Positions 1-12,100 of a DNA stretch of 64,000 nt are shown piece after piece; position 1 is the stretch's first letter, and each line of letters starts with the position of its first letter. The position numbers and the translations under genes were made by a program. Source of the stretch: Leptodactylus fallax (taxonomy: Eukaryota; Chordata; Amphibia; Anura; Leptodactylidae); NCBI GenBank assembly GCA_947044405.1, contig CAMRHE010000463.1:244501-308500 (forward strand), in the 5' to 3' direction. A model generated the notes under the pieces. It saw only the letters and a list, made by a program, of their open reading frames with translations. It was not told the DNA's origin and did no database searches.

Positions 1-376
1 AATGTCTTCCTGCCCCCCCCAGCTAGATCTCCCTCCTACATTACAAGCATTGCCATCTATTTGGCGTTTCCGATGTCCATCCCTTATTCCCGGATCTCCA
101 CCCTTCCATTCATTACCAATTCTTGTAGGAGCAGAGTCCAGAACTCCTTCAATTTATATAATCACAAGTAGTGCCCCTGTATAATCTGTGGGGAGCCTTA
201 AAGGGGTAGTATCACTAATGACCCCTACTCCATTCACTTCCCGGAGTAATCTGGAGCAGTGGCCGAGTGTGCACACTATTCAGGGAACCTTCTCCTGCTC
301 AACAGAGGATCCAGTCCGACACTTATTCCTCATGCACAGGCATAATTGCTAGTGGTGAGAAACCCTTTTAAACGGT
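1..376. other. Downstream flank of ILK, no gene recognised
   Basis: No open frame resembles a known protein, and no RNA gene is visible. The DNA is of ordinary complexity. In mammals TAF10 lies just past the 3' end of ILK in the convergent orientation. I looked for a plus-strand TAF10 C-terminus here and did not find one. Confidence 0.4.
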
Positions 377-640
377 TACAGCCCTGCACCCCTAGAGCGG
401 CCGTACGCAGTGACTCCTCACCTGCAATGACAGATGTCACTTCTAGTTGTCAGGCAGTCTTTTTGGGTCACGTCTAATGGGGCGGTCTACAGCCCTGCAC
501 CCCTAGAGCGGCCGTACGCAGTGACTCCTCACCTGCAATGACAGATGTCACTTCTAGTTGTCAGGCAGTCTTTTTGGGTCACGTCTAATGGGGCGGTCTA
601 CAGCCCTGCACCCCTAGAGCGGCCATATATACTGACAGCT
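377..640. repeat. 111-bp direct repeat, about 2.4 copies
   Basis: The block beginning TACAGCCCTGCACCCC starts at 377, 488 and 599, a period of 111 bp. The first two copies look identical as read. The third diverges after about 25 bp, changing from GCGGCCGTACGC to GCGGCCATATAT. Near-identity of the first two copies implies a recent tandem duplication or an assembly duplication. The stretch from 641 to 1130 after it has no recognisable gene. Confidence 0.85.
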
Positions 641-1147
641 CATCCACAATGACTGATGTCACTTCCGGCAGTTTCCTGCCTTTTTGTGCCATTGGCGACA
701 TCTCTGTGAATTCTTCAATCAATGATGGATGTGGAGCCCTCAGTAACAGGTTAACCAGGTCACCGACTGCAGCAGGAGCCCCGGCCAGGTGGGTGCGCGC
801 TCCGCGGCAGGGTCTCGCTCCTCACACATAAGTTTCGATCTTCTCACTTGCTCATGGCTGCCACATGTCCACAGGACACCAAGAACTGGAGATCTGAAAT
901 TCCAGAAGGGATTCTACAGGCTCCAGAACTTCACCTTCTGGTCACATTTCTGCGGCCCCCGGAAAAACCAACAACTGAACCTTCTGAAGTTTAGAAACTT
1001 CTGGTAACCGGAGAACAAGTGGATGGGAAGTCTGATGTGAAACATGCTGGAACGCGGAGCATAGAGAGGACAGATCTCACATGATGGAACCAAAGCTGGA
1101 ATCCAGACCTGATGAAGACGCAGGAGGCTGAGAGTTGTTGTAGAATA

Positions 1148-1153
1148 TTTATT
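1148..1153 (-). terminator. Candidate ILK polyadenylation signal AATAAA
   Basis: The plus strand reads TTTATT, so the minus strand carries a canonical AATAAA. It is followed by a short A/C-rich stretch. It lies about 1.84 kb past the stop codon. The assignment to ILK is inference, without transcript support. Confidence 0.45.
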
Positions 1154-1856
1154 AAGCTATCACAAGGTGTGCGGGGTTAATTTATATATAAAAAATACAT
1201 TTCTCTACTCCTGCGGAACGGCAGAAGGGAAGCGGAGGGGAGGAGAAGATCCGAGCACCGTCCTCCCGCACCTCCAGGGTATAATACATGTTATAGTGAT
1301 ACGCAGTGAGATATATATATATATATATTATATACACTGATATATTTATACATGGCAGAGCAGACATTAGACAGATGGGTGGCAGCAAAGGATGAAGAAA
1401 GGGCTTGTTAATACAGTGCACTGCCCAAGGCACACAGTGATGCCCCCGACATTGGGGCAGAACATGCAGAGCTTCATGTAAAGCCGGTGCACAGCTATTC
1501 TGTCCCCCCTTCCCGGGCTCTAAAGCACAATGAAATATCAGGGACCGATCCCAACAACGTCCTGACAGAAGAGCATCCATGTAACACCACCGTCCCCGGC
1601 TGTCACCAGACTGGAGCCGGTACCTAGGCTGGCCTAGAGCCGCCAAAGCAGCCACATCTCAAGCCCACGTCATCAAAACACACAAAATACACCCAGAAAT
1701 GTCACGGATCAATCATCACATCTAAGAAGAAGCAAACAATAGGCCCTTGGTCCCTGGTGGGGGCCACATAAAAAACTGATATCAGGTTGAAGATGCGAAA
1801 GACACTGCCGTCCAACCAGAGAATATGCTATGAGACTGATGTATCGTACCACGCTG

Positions 1857-2660
1857 ACAGAGGCCCGTGTGGCCCCCACTGCTGACAGAGGCCCGTGTGG
1901 CCCCCACTGCTGACAGAGGCCCGTGTGGCCCCCCCAGTGCTGACAGAGGCCCGTGTGGCCCCCCAGTGCTGACAGAGGCCCGTGTGGCCCCCACTGCTGA
2001 CAGAGGCCCGTGTGGCCCCCCCAGTGCTGACAGAGGCCCGTGTGGCGCCCAGTGCTGACAGAGGCCCGTGTGGCCCCCCAGTGCTGATAGAGGCCCGTGT
2101 GGCCCCCCCAGTGCTGACAGAGGCCCGTGTGGCGCCCAGTGCTGACAGAGGCCCGTGTGGCCCCCCCAGTGCTGATAGAGGCCCGTGTGGCCCCCACTGC
2201 TGACAGAGGCCCGTGTGGCCCCCCCAGTGCTGACAGAGGCCCGTGTGGCCCCCCCAGTGCTGACAGAGGCCCGTGTGGCCCCCACTGCTGACAGAGGCCC
2301 GTGTGGCCCCCCCAGTGCTGACAGAGGCCCGTGTGGCCCCCCCAGTGCTGACAGAGGCCCGTGTGGCCCCCCAGTGCTGACAGAGGCCCGTGTGGCCCCC
2401 CCAGTGCTGACAGAGGCCCGTGTGGCCCCCCAGTGCTGACAGAGGCCCGTGTGGCCCCCACTGCTGACAGAGGCCCGTGTGGCCCCCCAGTGCTGACAGA
2501 GGCCCGTGTGGCCCCCCAGTGCTGACAGAGGCCCGTGTGGCCCCCCAGTGCTGACAGAGGCCCGTGTGGCCCCCCCAGTGCTGACAGAGGCCCGTGTGGC
2601 CCCCCAGTGCTGACAGAGGCCCGTGTGGCCCCCCAGTGCTGACAGAGGCCCGTGTGGTCC
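1857..2660. repeat. Minisatellite, 27-30 bp unit, about 27 copies
   Basis: Head-to-tail copies are built on GCTGACAGAGGCCCGTGTGG followed by a C-run of variable length and AGT or ACT. Length variation is mainly in the C-run (CCCC to CCCCCCC), plus an ACTGCT versus AGTGCT variant. It lies inside the probable ILK 3' UTR, so it may be transcribed. Open frames of up to 320 codons across it arise because the unit lacks stops in several frames; they are not genes. Confidence 0.95.
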
Positions 2661-2996
2661 CCAGTGCTCACTAATACTCTCTAAATGCCTTCAACCTGCC
2701 CATCCCAGATCATTCCTGGCATGGCTGAATACTGCTATTATTACATGGGAGGAGACCACACGTGACATTCATGTATGTATTCTCCGGTGACAGATCAGTG
2801 CATCCCGTGTCACCACAGAGCGGGGCCCACAGGTTCCCAGAAGGCACTTGGTTGTTGAGCAGCTTAAAGGGATGCAGCGGACAGGGGTGGGAACAAACTG
2901 CTTTTGGCGTCAGTAGCTGAAGGTTGGGTCCTCTTGGTGCGTCGTCGTGTGGTGGTTTTGCATAGTCAGGATGGGACACGGCACAGACGCTGCAGT

Positions 2997-3146
2997 TTAC
3001 TTGTCTTGCATCTTCTCCAGGATGGGCACAATCATGTCAAACTTGGGTCTCTTAGCAGGATCCTCGTTCATACAGATCTTCATGAGCTTGCAGATGTGTG
3101 GAGAGATCCCAGGAGGAATGGTGGGGCGCAGCCCCTCCAGAGAGAC
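2997..3146 (-). CDS. ILK: ILK exon 13, last exon (residues 404-452)
   Basis: This exon codes for [17 protein letters not shown] through [10 protein letters not shown] and stops at TAA (2999-2997). The residue count to the stop matches vertebrate ILK exactly. Confidence 0.95.
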   Translation of the reverse strand, partial: VSLEGLRPTIPPGISPHICKLMKICMNEDPAKRPKFDMIVPILEKMQDK

Positions 3147-6100
3147 CTACGACATAATGAGAGCGAGTGAGACGATCCCTTACAAGCCCATTGAGACCGC
3201 GACCTCCTGGTGGACGACCCTGGACCTACCTTCATACCAATCTCCATGTTTGAGAGATCTGCAAAAGGAACTTCTCGAGTCACCAACTCCCACAGCAGAA
3301 CGGCAAAGCTCCACATGTCGGCCGAGCGACGGTTAATGTCCTCCGGGCGCTTCTGCAGAGCTGAGAACATCACAAATGACATTATCTGAGACGTCTACAC
3401 AGAGAAGTCTCCTCCAGTGCTGCACAGAGATGTGAACAGGGCCTAATATAACGTCAAAGGATTTCATTACATTCTGGCAAAAAAGACACAACCAAAAATG
3501 TGAAGCAGGCCGAACTATTCCTCCTGGCAAAATGACCCCACCAGAACAGCAATGTGAACAAAGCCTTAAAAGAAAGTGACACAAGGAAGGAGGACACAGA
3601 GGGAGCACCACACAATATGGAGACAGACGGGAGGACACGGAGGGAGCACCACACGATATGGAGACAGACGGGAGGAAACGGAGGGAGCACCACACAATAT
3701 GGAGACAGAAGGGAGGGCACGGAGGGAGCACCACACAATATGGAGACAGACGGGGAGAACACAGAGGGGGCACCACACGAGCACCACACGATATGGAGAC
3801 AGACGGGAGAACACGGAGGGAGCACCACATAATATGGAGACAGACGGGAGAACACGGAGGGAGCACCACACAATATGGAGACAGACGGGGAGGACCCGGA
3901 GGGAGCACCACACAATATGGAGACAGAAGGGAGGGCACGGAGGGAGCACCACACAATATGGAGACAGACGGGGAGAACACAGAGGGGGCACCACACGAGC
4001 ACCACACGATATGGAGACAGACGGGAGAACACGGAGGGAGCACCACATAATATGGAGACAGACGGGAGGACACGGAGGGAGCACCACACGATATGGAGAC
4101 AGACGGGAGGACCGGAGGGAGCACCACACAATATGGAGACAGAAGGGAGGGCACGGAGGGAGCACCACACAATATGGAGACAGACGGGAGAACACAGAGG
4201 GGGCACCACACGATATGGAGACAGACGGGAGGACCGGAGGGAGCACCACACGAGCACCACACGATATGGAGACAGACGGGAGAACACGGAGGGAGCACCA
4301 CACGATATGGAGACAGACGGGAGGACCGGAGGGAGCACCACATAATATGGAGACAGACGGGAGGACACGGAGGGAGCACCACACGATATGGAGACAGACG
4401 GGAGGACCGGAGGGAGCACCACACAATATGGAGACAGAAGGGAGGGCACGGAGGGAGCACCACACAATATGGAGACAGACGGGAGAACACAGAGGGGGCA
4501 CCACACGAGCACCACACGATATGGAGACAGACGGGAGAACACGGAGGGAGCACCACATAATATGGAGACAGACGGGAGAACACGGAGGGAGCACCACACA
4601 ATATGGAGACAGACGGGAAAACACAGAGGGGGCACCACACGATATGGAGACAGACGGGAGGACACGGAGGGAGCACCACACGAGCACCACACGATATGGA
4701 GACAGACGGGAGAACACGGAGGGAGCACCACATAATATGGAGACAGACGGGAGAACACAGAGGGAGCACCACACAATATGGAGACAGACGGGAGGACCCG
4801 GAGGGAGCACCACACAATATGGAGACAGAAGGGAGGGCACGGAGGGAGCACCACACAATATGGAGACAGACGGGGAGAACACAGAGGGGGCACCACACGA
4901 GCACCACACGATATGGAGACAGACGGGAGAACACGGAGGGAGCACCACATAATATGGAGACAGACGGGAGGACACGGAGGGAGCACCACACGATATGGAG
5001 ACAGACGGGAGGACCGGAGGGAGCACCACACAATATGGAGACAGAAGGGAGGGCACGGAGGGAGCACCACACAATATGGAGACAGACGGGAGAACACAGA
5101 GGGGGCACCACACGAGCACCACACGATATGGAGACAGACGGGAGAACACGGAGGGAGCACCACATAATATGGAGACAGACGGGAGAACACGGAGGGAGCA
5201 CCACACAATATGGAGACAGACGGGAAAACACAGAGGGGGCACCACACGATATGGAGACAGACGGGAGGACACGGAGGGAGCACCACACGAGCACCACACG
5301 ATATGGAGACAGACGGGAGAACACGGAGGGAGCACCACATAATATGGAGACAGACGGGGAGAACACGGAGGGAGCACCACACGATATGGAGACAGACGGG
5401 AAAACACGAAGGGAGCACCACACAATATGGAGACAGACGGGAGAACACGGAGGGAGCACCACACGATATGGAGACAGACGGGAAAACACAGAGGGGGCAC
5501 CACACGAGCACCACATGATATGGAGACAGACGGGAGAACACGGAGGGAGCACCACACAATATGGAGACAGATGGGAGAACACGGAGGGAGCACCACATGA
5601 TATGGAGACAGACGGGAGGACACGGAGGGAGCACCACACGATATGGAGACAGACGGGAGGACACGGAGGGAGCACCACACAATATGGAGACAGACGGGAG
5701 AACACGAAGGGAGCACCACACAATATGGAGACAGACGGGAGAACACGGAGGGAGCACCACACAACTTGGAGACAGACGGGAGGACACGGAGGGAGCACCA
5801 CACAATATGGAGACAGACGGGAGGACACGGAGGGAGCACCACACAATATGGAGACAGAAGGGAGGGCACGGAGGGAGCACCACACAATATGGAGACAGAC
5901 GGGGAGAACACAGAGGGGGCACCACACGAGCACCACACGATATGGAGACAGAAGGGAGGGCACGGAGGGAGCACCACACAATATGGAGACAGACGGGAGG
6001 ACACGGAGGGAGCACCACACAACTTGGAGACAGACGGGAGGAGACGGGAGGACACGGAGGGAGCACCACATGATATGGAGACAGACGGGAGGACACGGAG

Positions 6101-9100
6101 GGAGCACCACACAATATGGAGACAGAAGGGAGGGCACGGAGGGAGCACCACACAATATGGAGACAGACGGGACAACACAGAGGGGGCACCACACGATATG
6201 GAGACAGACGGGACGACACGGAGGGAGCACCACACGATATGGAGACAGACGGGACGACACGGAGGGAGCACCACACGATATGGAGACAGACGGGAGGACA
6301 CGGAGGGAGCACCACACGATATGGAGACAGACGGGAAAACACAGAGGGGGCACCACACGAGCACCACACGATATGGAGACAGACGGGAGAACACGGAGGG
6401 AGCACCACACGATATGGAGACAGACGGGAAAACACAGAGGGGGCACCACACGAGCACCACATGATATGGAGACAGACGGGAGAACACGGAGGGAGCACCA
6501 CACAATATGGAGACAGACGGGAGAACACGGAGGGAGCACCACACAACTTGGAGACAGACGGGAGGACACGGAGGGAGCACCACATGATATGGAGACAGAC
6601 GGGAGGACACGGAGGGAGCACCACACAATATGGAGACAGACGGGAGAACACGGAGGGAGCACCACACAACTTGGAGACAGACGGGAGGACACGGAGGGAG
6701 CACCACATGATATGGAGACAGACGGGAGGACACGGAGGGAGCACCACATGATATGGAGACAGACGGGAGGACACGGAGGGAGCACCACACAATATGGAGA
6801 CAGACGGGAGAACACGGAGGGAGCACCACACAATATGGAGACAGACGGGAGAACACGGAGGGAGCACCACACAATATGGAGACAGACGGGAGAACACGGA
6901 GGGAGCACCACACGATATGGAGACAGACGGGAGAACACGGAGGGAGCACCACACAACTTGGAGACAGACGGGAGGACACGGAGGGAGCACCACACAATAT
7001 GGAGACAGACGGGAGAACACGGAGGGAGCACCACACAACTTGGAGACAGACGGGAGGACACGGAGGGAGCACCACACAATATGGAGACAGACGGGAGGAC
7101 ACGGAGGGAGCACCACACAACTTGGAGACAGGTGGAGGGAGGACACGGAGGGGGCACCACACAATATGGAGACAGACGGGAGGACACGGAGGGAGCACCA
7201 CACGATATGGAGACAGAAGGGAGGGCACGGAGGGAGCACCACACGATATGGAGACAGACGGGAGGACACGGAGGGAGCACCACACAATATGGAGACAGAA
7301 GGGAGGACACGGAGGGAGCACCACACGATATGGAGACAGACGGGAAAACACAGAGGGGGCACCACACGAGCACCACACAATATGGAGACAGACGGGAGGA
7401 CACGGAGGGAGCACCACACAACTTGGAGACAGACGGGAGGACACGGAGGGAGCACCACATGATATGGAGACAGACAGGAGAACACGGAGGGAGCACCACA
7501 CGATATGGAGACAGACGGGACGACACGGAGGGAGCACCACACGATATGGAGACAGACGGGGAGAACACAGAGGGAGCACCACACAATATGGAGACAGAAG
7601 GGAGAACACGGAGGGAGCACCACACAACTTGGAGACAGGTGGAGGGAGGACACGGAGGGAGCACCACACAACTTGGAGACAGGTGGAGGGAGGACACGGA
7701 GGGAGCACCACACAATATAGAGACACAAGAAAAGAAAACACGGGCGAGGCACCACATAATATGGAGACAGAAGGAAGGAGGACACGAGGAGGGCACCACA
7801 CAATATGGAGACAGGAGAGGAGCAGGATGTCCAAGGTAAATGTTACCTTCTGGTGCAACCCAAGCAGGGCAGTACATCCGTCCCGGACACTGGAAGGAAA
7901 GCTTCACGTCTGCCATGCTTATACGAGCTGTCATATCTTCATCAATCTGTAGTGGACAAGAAACAAACACGATGGCTGAAGGGACAAGGAAAAGTTGAGA
8001 AGATTTCACTCTGTCCACCCTTCTATGACATCACGTGTTCAGGAAATTGTACAGAAAGAAAAAAATCCTTCACTGGACATTAATGTGAAAATCATCTTCT
8101 CCATCACTGCTGAGATACCGTCACTCGGCTAAGCCTTGCTGGCTCTCAGACCAATGCGCCCCCTTCTTGGTTCTGTAAGTGCTGCCATGGTGATCATGTT
8201 CTGATCCATATCACATATTACAGCGGTTTGAGTACATGTGGATGGTGAATCCACCAGATCACATTGGTAATGATCACTACAGATCTTTGGACATGGACCA
8301 TGACACCCTACAGGAGGGCGGTCACTCACCATGACGCTGCGGCTGTTCAAGTAATGACGAGGAATGAGAGGCTCCAGTGTGTGGAGGAAGGCCATGCCGC
8401 GAGCAATGTCCAGGGCAAACTTCACGGCTTGGCACTGATCAACCACCAGATCTGTGAGGAGAAGACAAGATCATGAGAAAACACAGGACCACAACACAGC
8501 CGGCACAATACAACCGCCTAGCAGGACCACAAAACCACATCACATACCCTGCCCCTTCCTGCTGCCTAATCAGCCCCGAGCAGCGGGCACAGAACATCCG
8601 CCCGCATGACCACAGAAGAACAGAACAATCTCCACCCTGGCTCCTGACTACTGCCCAGCTGCTATCCAGAGACATGAGGCCCCCTCTGGCCACCCAGCAC
8701 AGCGCATGTCCATAGTCCTACCAGAGCCCCATACTTACTGGTCCCCTCATGCAGGACGTTGTACAGGGATCCGTAAGGCATCCAGTGTGTAATGAGCACA
8801 GGATGAGGGGCCGGAGGCGACTGACAGGCACCCAACACCGGGAGGACGTTGGGATGGGAAAATATCCTGAGAGAGACAAGCAAAGAAAAAGATCACGACG
8901 TGGGAGCGGCAGGTTAATGAAGTCACCACCATACAACAACCCCAGCTGAGTAGTGTACCGCAGCTGCCCCGTCTAGGACGTACCCCCAGCTGAGTAGCGT
9001 ACCGCAGCTCCCCTGTCTAGGACGTACCCCCAGCTGAATAGTGTACCGCAGCTGCCCCGTCTAGGACCTTCCCCCAGCTGAGTAGTGTACCGCAGCCCCC

Positions 9101-12100
9101 CCCCGTCTAGGACATACCCCCAGCTGAGTAGCGTACCGCAGCCCCTCCGTCTAGGACATACCCCCAGCTGAGTAGCGTACCGCAGCCCCTCCGTCTAGGA
9201 CATACCCCCAGCTGAGTAGCGTACCGCAGCCCCTCCGTCTAGGACATACCCCCAGCTGAGTAGTGTACCGCAGCCCCCCCGTCCAGGACGTACCCCCAGC
9301 TGAATAGTGTACCGCAGCTGCCCCGTCTAGGACATACCCCCATCTGAATAGTGTACCGCAGCTGCCCCGTCTAGGACGTACCCCCAGCTGAGTAGTGTAC
9401 CGCAGCTGCCCCGTCTAGGACGTACCCCCAGCTGAGTAGCGTACCGCAGCTCCCCCCATCTAGGACGTACCCCCATTTGAATAGTGTACCACAGCTGCCC
9501 CGTCTAGGACGTACCCCCAGCTGAGTAGCGTGCCGCAGCTCCCCCGTCTAGGACATACCCCCAGCTGAGTAGCGTACCTCAGCCCCTCCGTCTAGGACAT
9601 ACCCCCAGCTGAGTAGTGTACCGCAGCCCCCCCCCGTCTAGGACGTACCCCCAGCTGAGTAGTGTACCGCAGCTGCCCCGTCTAGGACATACCCCCATCT
9701 GAATAGTGTACCGCAGCTGCCCCGTCTAGGACGTACCCCCAGCTGAGTAGCGTACCGCAGCTGCCCCGTCTAGGACGTACCCCCAGCTGAATAGTGTACC
9801 GCAGCTGCCCCGTCTAGGACGTACCCCCAGCTGAATAGCGTACCGCAGCTGCCCCGTCTAGGACATACCCCCAGCTGAGTAGTGTACCGCAGCTCCCCCA
9901 TCTAGGACGTACCCCCAGCTGAGTAGCGTACCGCAGCCCCTCCGTCTAGGACATACCCCCAGCTGAGTAGCGTACCGCAGCCCCCCGTCTAGGACGTACC
10001 CCCAGCTGAGTAGTGTACCGCAGCCCCCCGTCTAGGACATACCCCCAGCTGAGTAGTGTACCACAGCCCCCCGTCTAGGACGTACCCCCCAGCTGAGTAG
10101 TGTACCGCAGCCCCCCGTCTAGGATGTACCCCCAGCTGAGTAGCATACCGCAGCTGCCCCGTCTAGGACATACCCTCAGCTGAATAGCGTACCGCAGCCC
10201 CCCGTCTAGGACATACCCCCAGCTGAATAGTGTACTGCAGCTCCCCCGTCTAGGACGTACCCCCAGCTGAATAGCGTACCGCAGCTCCCCCATCTAGGAC
10301 TTACCTCAGTTTGGGATACTCTTCATTGAAGTCTCGGCTCTTCCTGGTGCTCCAGTCACGGATCTTTAGGACTTTGATGATTATGTCATTGCCCTGCCAG
10401 CGGCCTCACCAGAGCTGCAGAAAGAAGGTGGTCACCATTATCATCACAACCACCACCACCATCATCATCATCACCATCATCACAACCACAACCATCATCA
10501 TCATCACAACCACCAACACCATCACAACCACCACCATCATCATCATTACCATCATCACAACCACAACCACCACCACCATCACAACCACCACCACCATCAC
10601 AACCATCATCACAACCACAACCATCATCATCATCACCATCATTACAACCACCACCACCACCATCACAACCACCACCATCATCACAACCACCACCATGGTC
10701 AGGCCGCGCTCGCCCACACTCACCTCTCCAGAGTGGTTGTCGTTGAGCTTGTGGCTGAGCGTTAGCTGCTTGTAGTCTATACCCGCCTGCTTGTTCAGGG
10801 TGCCATTTCCTGACAGAAAAAGATGGAGACACATAAGAGACAGCGAGAGCAAAGAACAGCCGAAGATAGGGAGCGGACAGTACAAGGACAGGGGGCAGGT
10901 CTGCTGCATGGACAGTAATGGGGTGACCAGGAGGACCCACAATACAGGGAAGGATTCTCACGGGGTCGGGTTCTGGTGGTTCCTTTCCAGAAGGTGTCCT
11001 TGTAGGGGATTCTGCTCATGCTCTGCCCCATCTTCTCAGCCCGGTCTGTGGAGATAAATGCCTATGTTATCACATGTACAGCACATACAATTACACGTAA
11101 CACATGTACACACAAACACAACACATATACAGCATATACACTACTACACATACAGTACGTACACTGCTATATACATACACACTACACATGTACACTCCTA
11201 CACAGAGGGGCACAGACCACACATTACACACCCCGCAGCAACTCCCGGAGATGCGGTTTTGCTTTGTCCAGTGGGGTCTCACCGTACTTGTTACAGATGT
11301 AAATCAGAGCAGAATTATTAACCAAGTCCTGAAAAGCAAGAGAAGAGGGAGACATCAGTCAGCGAGAGGGCCACGAGACGTGGAGGAGAAGACGGAGACG
11401 TCAGTCAGCGAGAGGGCCACGAGACGTGGAGGAGAAGACGGAGACGTCAGTCAGCGAGAGGGACACGAGACGTGGAGGAGAAGACGGAGAAGTCAGTCAG
11501 CGAGAGGGCCACGAGACGTGGAGGAGAAGACGGAGACGTCAGTCAGCGAGAGGGCCACGAGACGTGGAGGAGAAGACGGAGACGTCAGTCAGCGAGAGGG
11601 ACACGAGACGTGGAGGAGAAGACGGAGACGTCAGTCAGCGAGAGGGACACGAGACGTGGAGGAGAAGACGGAGACGTCAGTCAGCGAGGACCACGAGACG
11701 TGGAGGAGAAGACGGAGACGTCAGTCAGCGAGAGGGACACGAGCCGTGGAGGAGAAGACGGAGACGTCAGTCAGCGAGAGGGACACGAGCCGTGGAGGAG
11801 AAGACGGAGACGTCAGTCAGCGAGAGGGACACGAGCCGTGGAGGAGAAGACGGAGACGTCAGTCAGCGAGAGGGACACGAGACGTGGAGGAGAAGACGCA
11901 GACGTCAGTCAGGGAGAGGGACACGAGACGTGGAGGAGAAGACGCAGAGGTCAGTCAGGGAGAGGGCCACGACACGTGGAGGAGAAGACGGAGACGTCAG
12001 TCAGCGAGAGGGACACGAGACGTGGAGGAGAAGACGGAGAAGTCAGTCAGCGAGAGGGCCACGAGACGTGGAGGAGAAGACGGAGACGTCAGTCAGCGAG

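Larger units (their letters stand above)
1130..2996 (-). other. ILK: Probable ILK 3' UTR
   Basis: This region follows the ILK stop codon on the minus strand. The first convincing poly(A) signal is AATAAA at 1153-1148, in the context GCTTAATAAATATTC, with an A/C-rich stretch suited to cleavage about 15-25 nt further on. That would give a 3' UTR of about 1.85 kb, long for ILK because it contains the minisatellite at 1857-2660. The end point is inferred; a cryptic earlier site such as AATAAT near 2740 is possible. Confidence 0.45.

Noticed and set aside
1..1130. Possible 3' end of the TAF10 gene, expected by mammalian synteny
   Set aside because: I found no plus-strand coding resembling the TAF10 C-terminus and no clear poly(A) signal for it.
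3580..7815. CRISPR-like regular repeats
   Set aside because: There are no unique spacers; the units are contiguous minisatellite copies in a vertebrate intron.
3333..8018. Giant open frames (1,561, 1,449, 1,430 and 1,078 codons) on both strands
   Set aside because: They cover the 41-bp minisatellite, whose unit lacks stops in most frames. All frames are open at once, the products are simple repeats, and real ILK exons 11 and 12 flank them.
10386..10961. Poly-Val, poly-Asp/Gly or His-rich frames
   Set aside because: They translate the CAY repeat in intron 7 and overlap ILK exons 6 to 8 in other frames.
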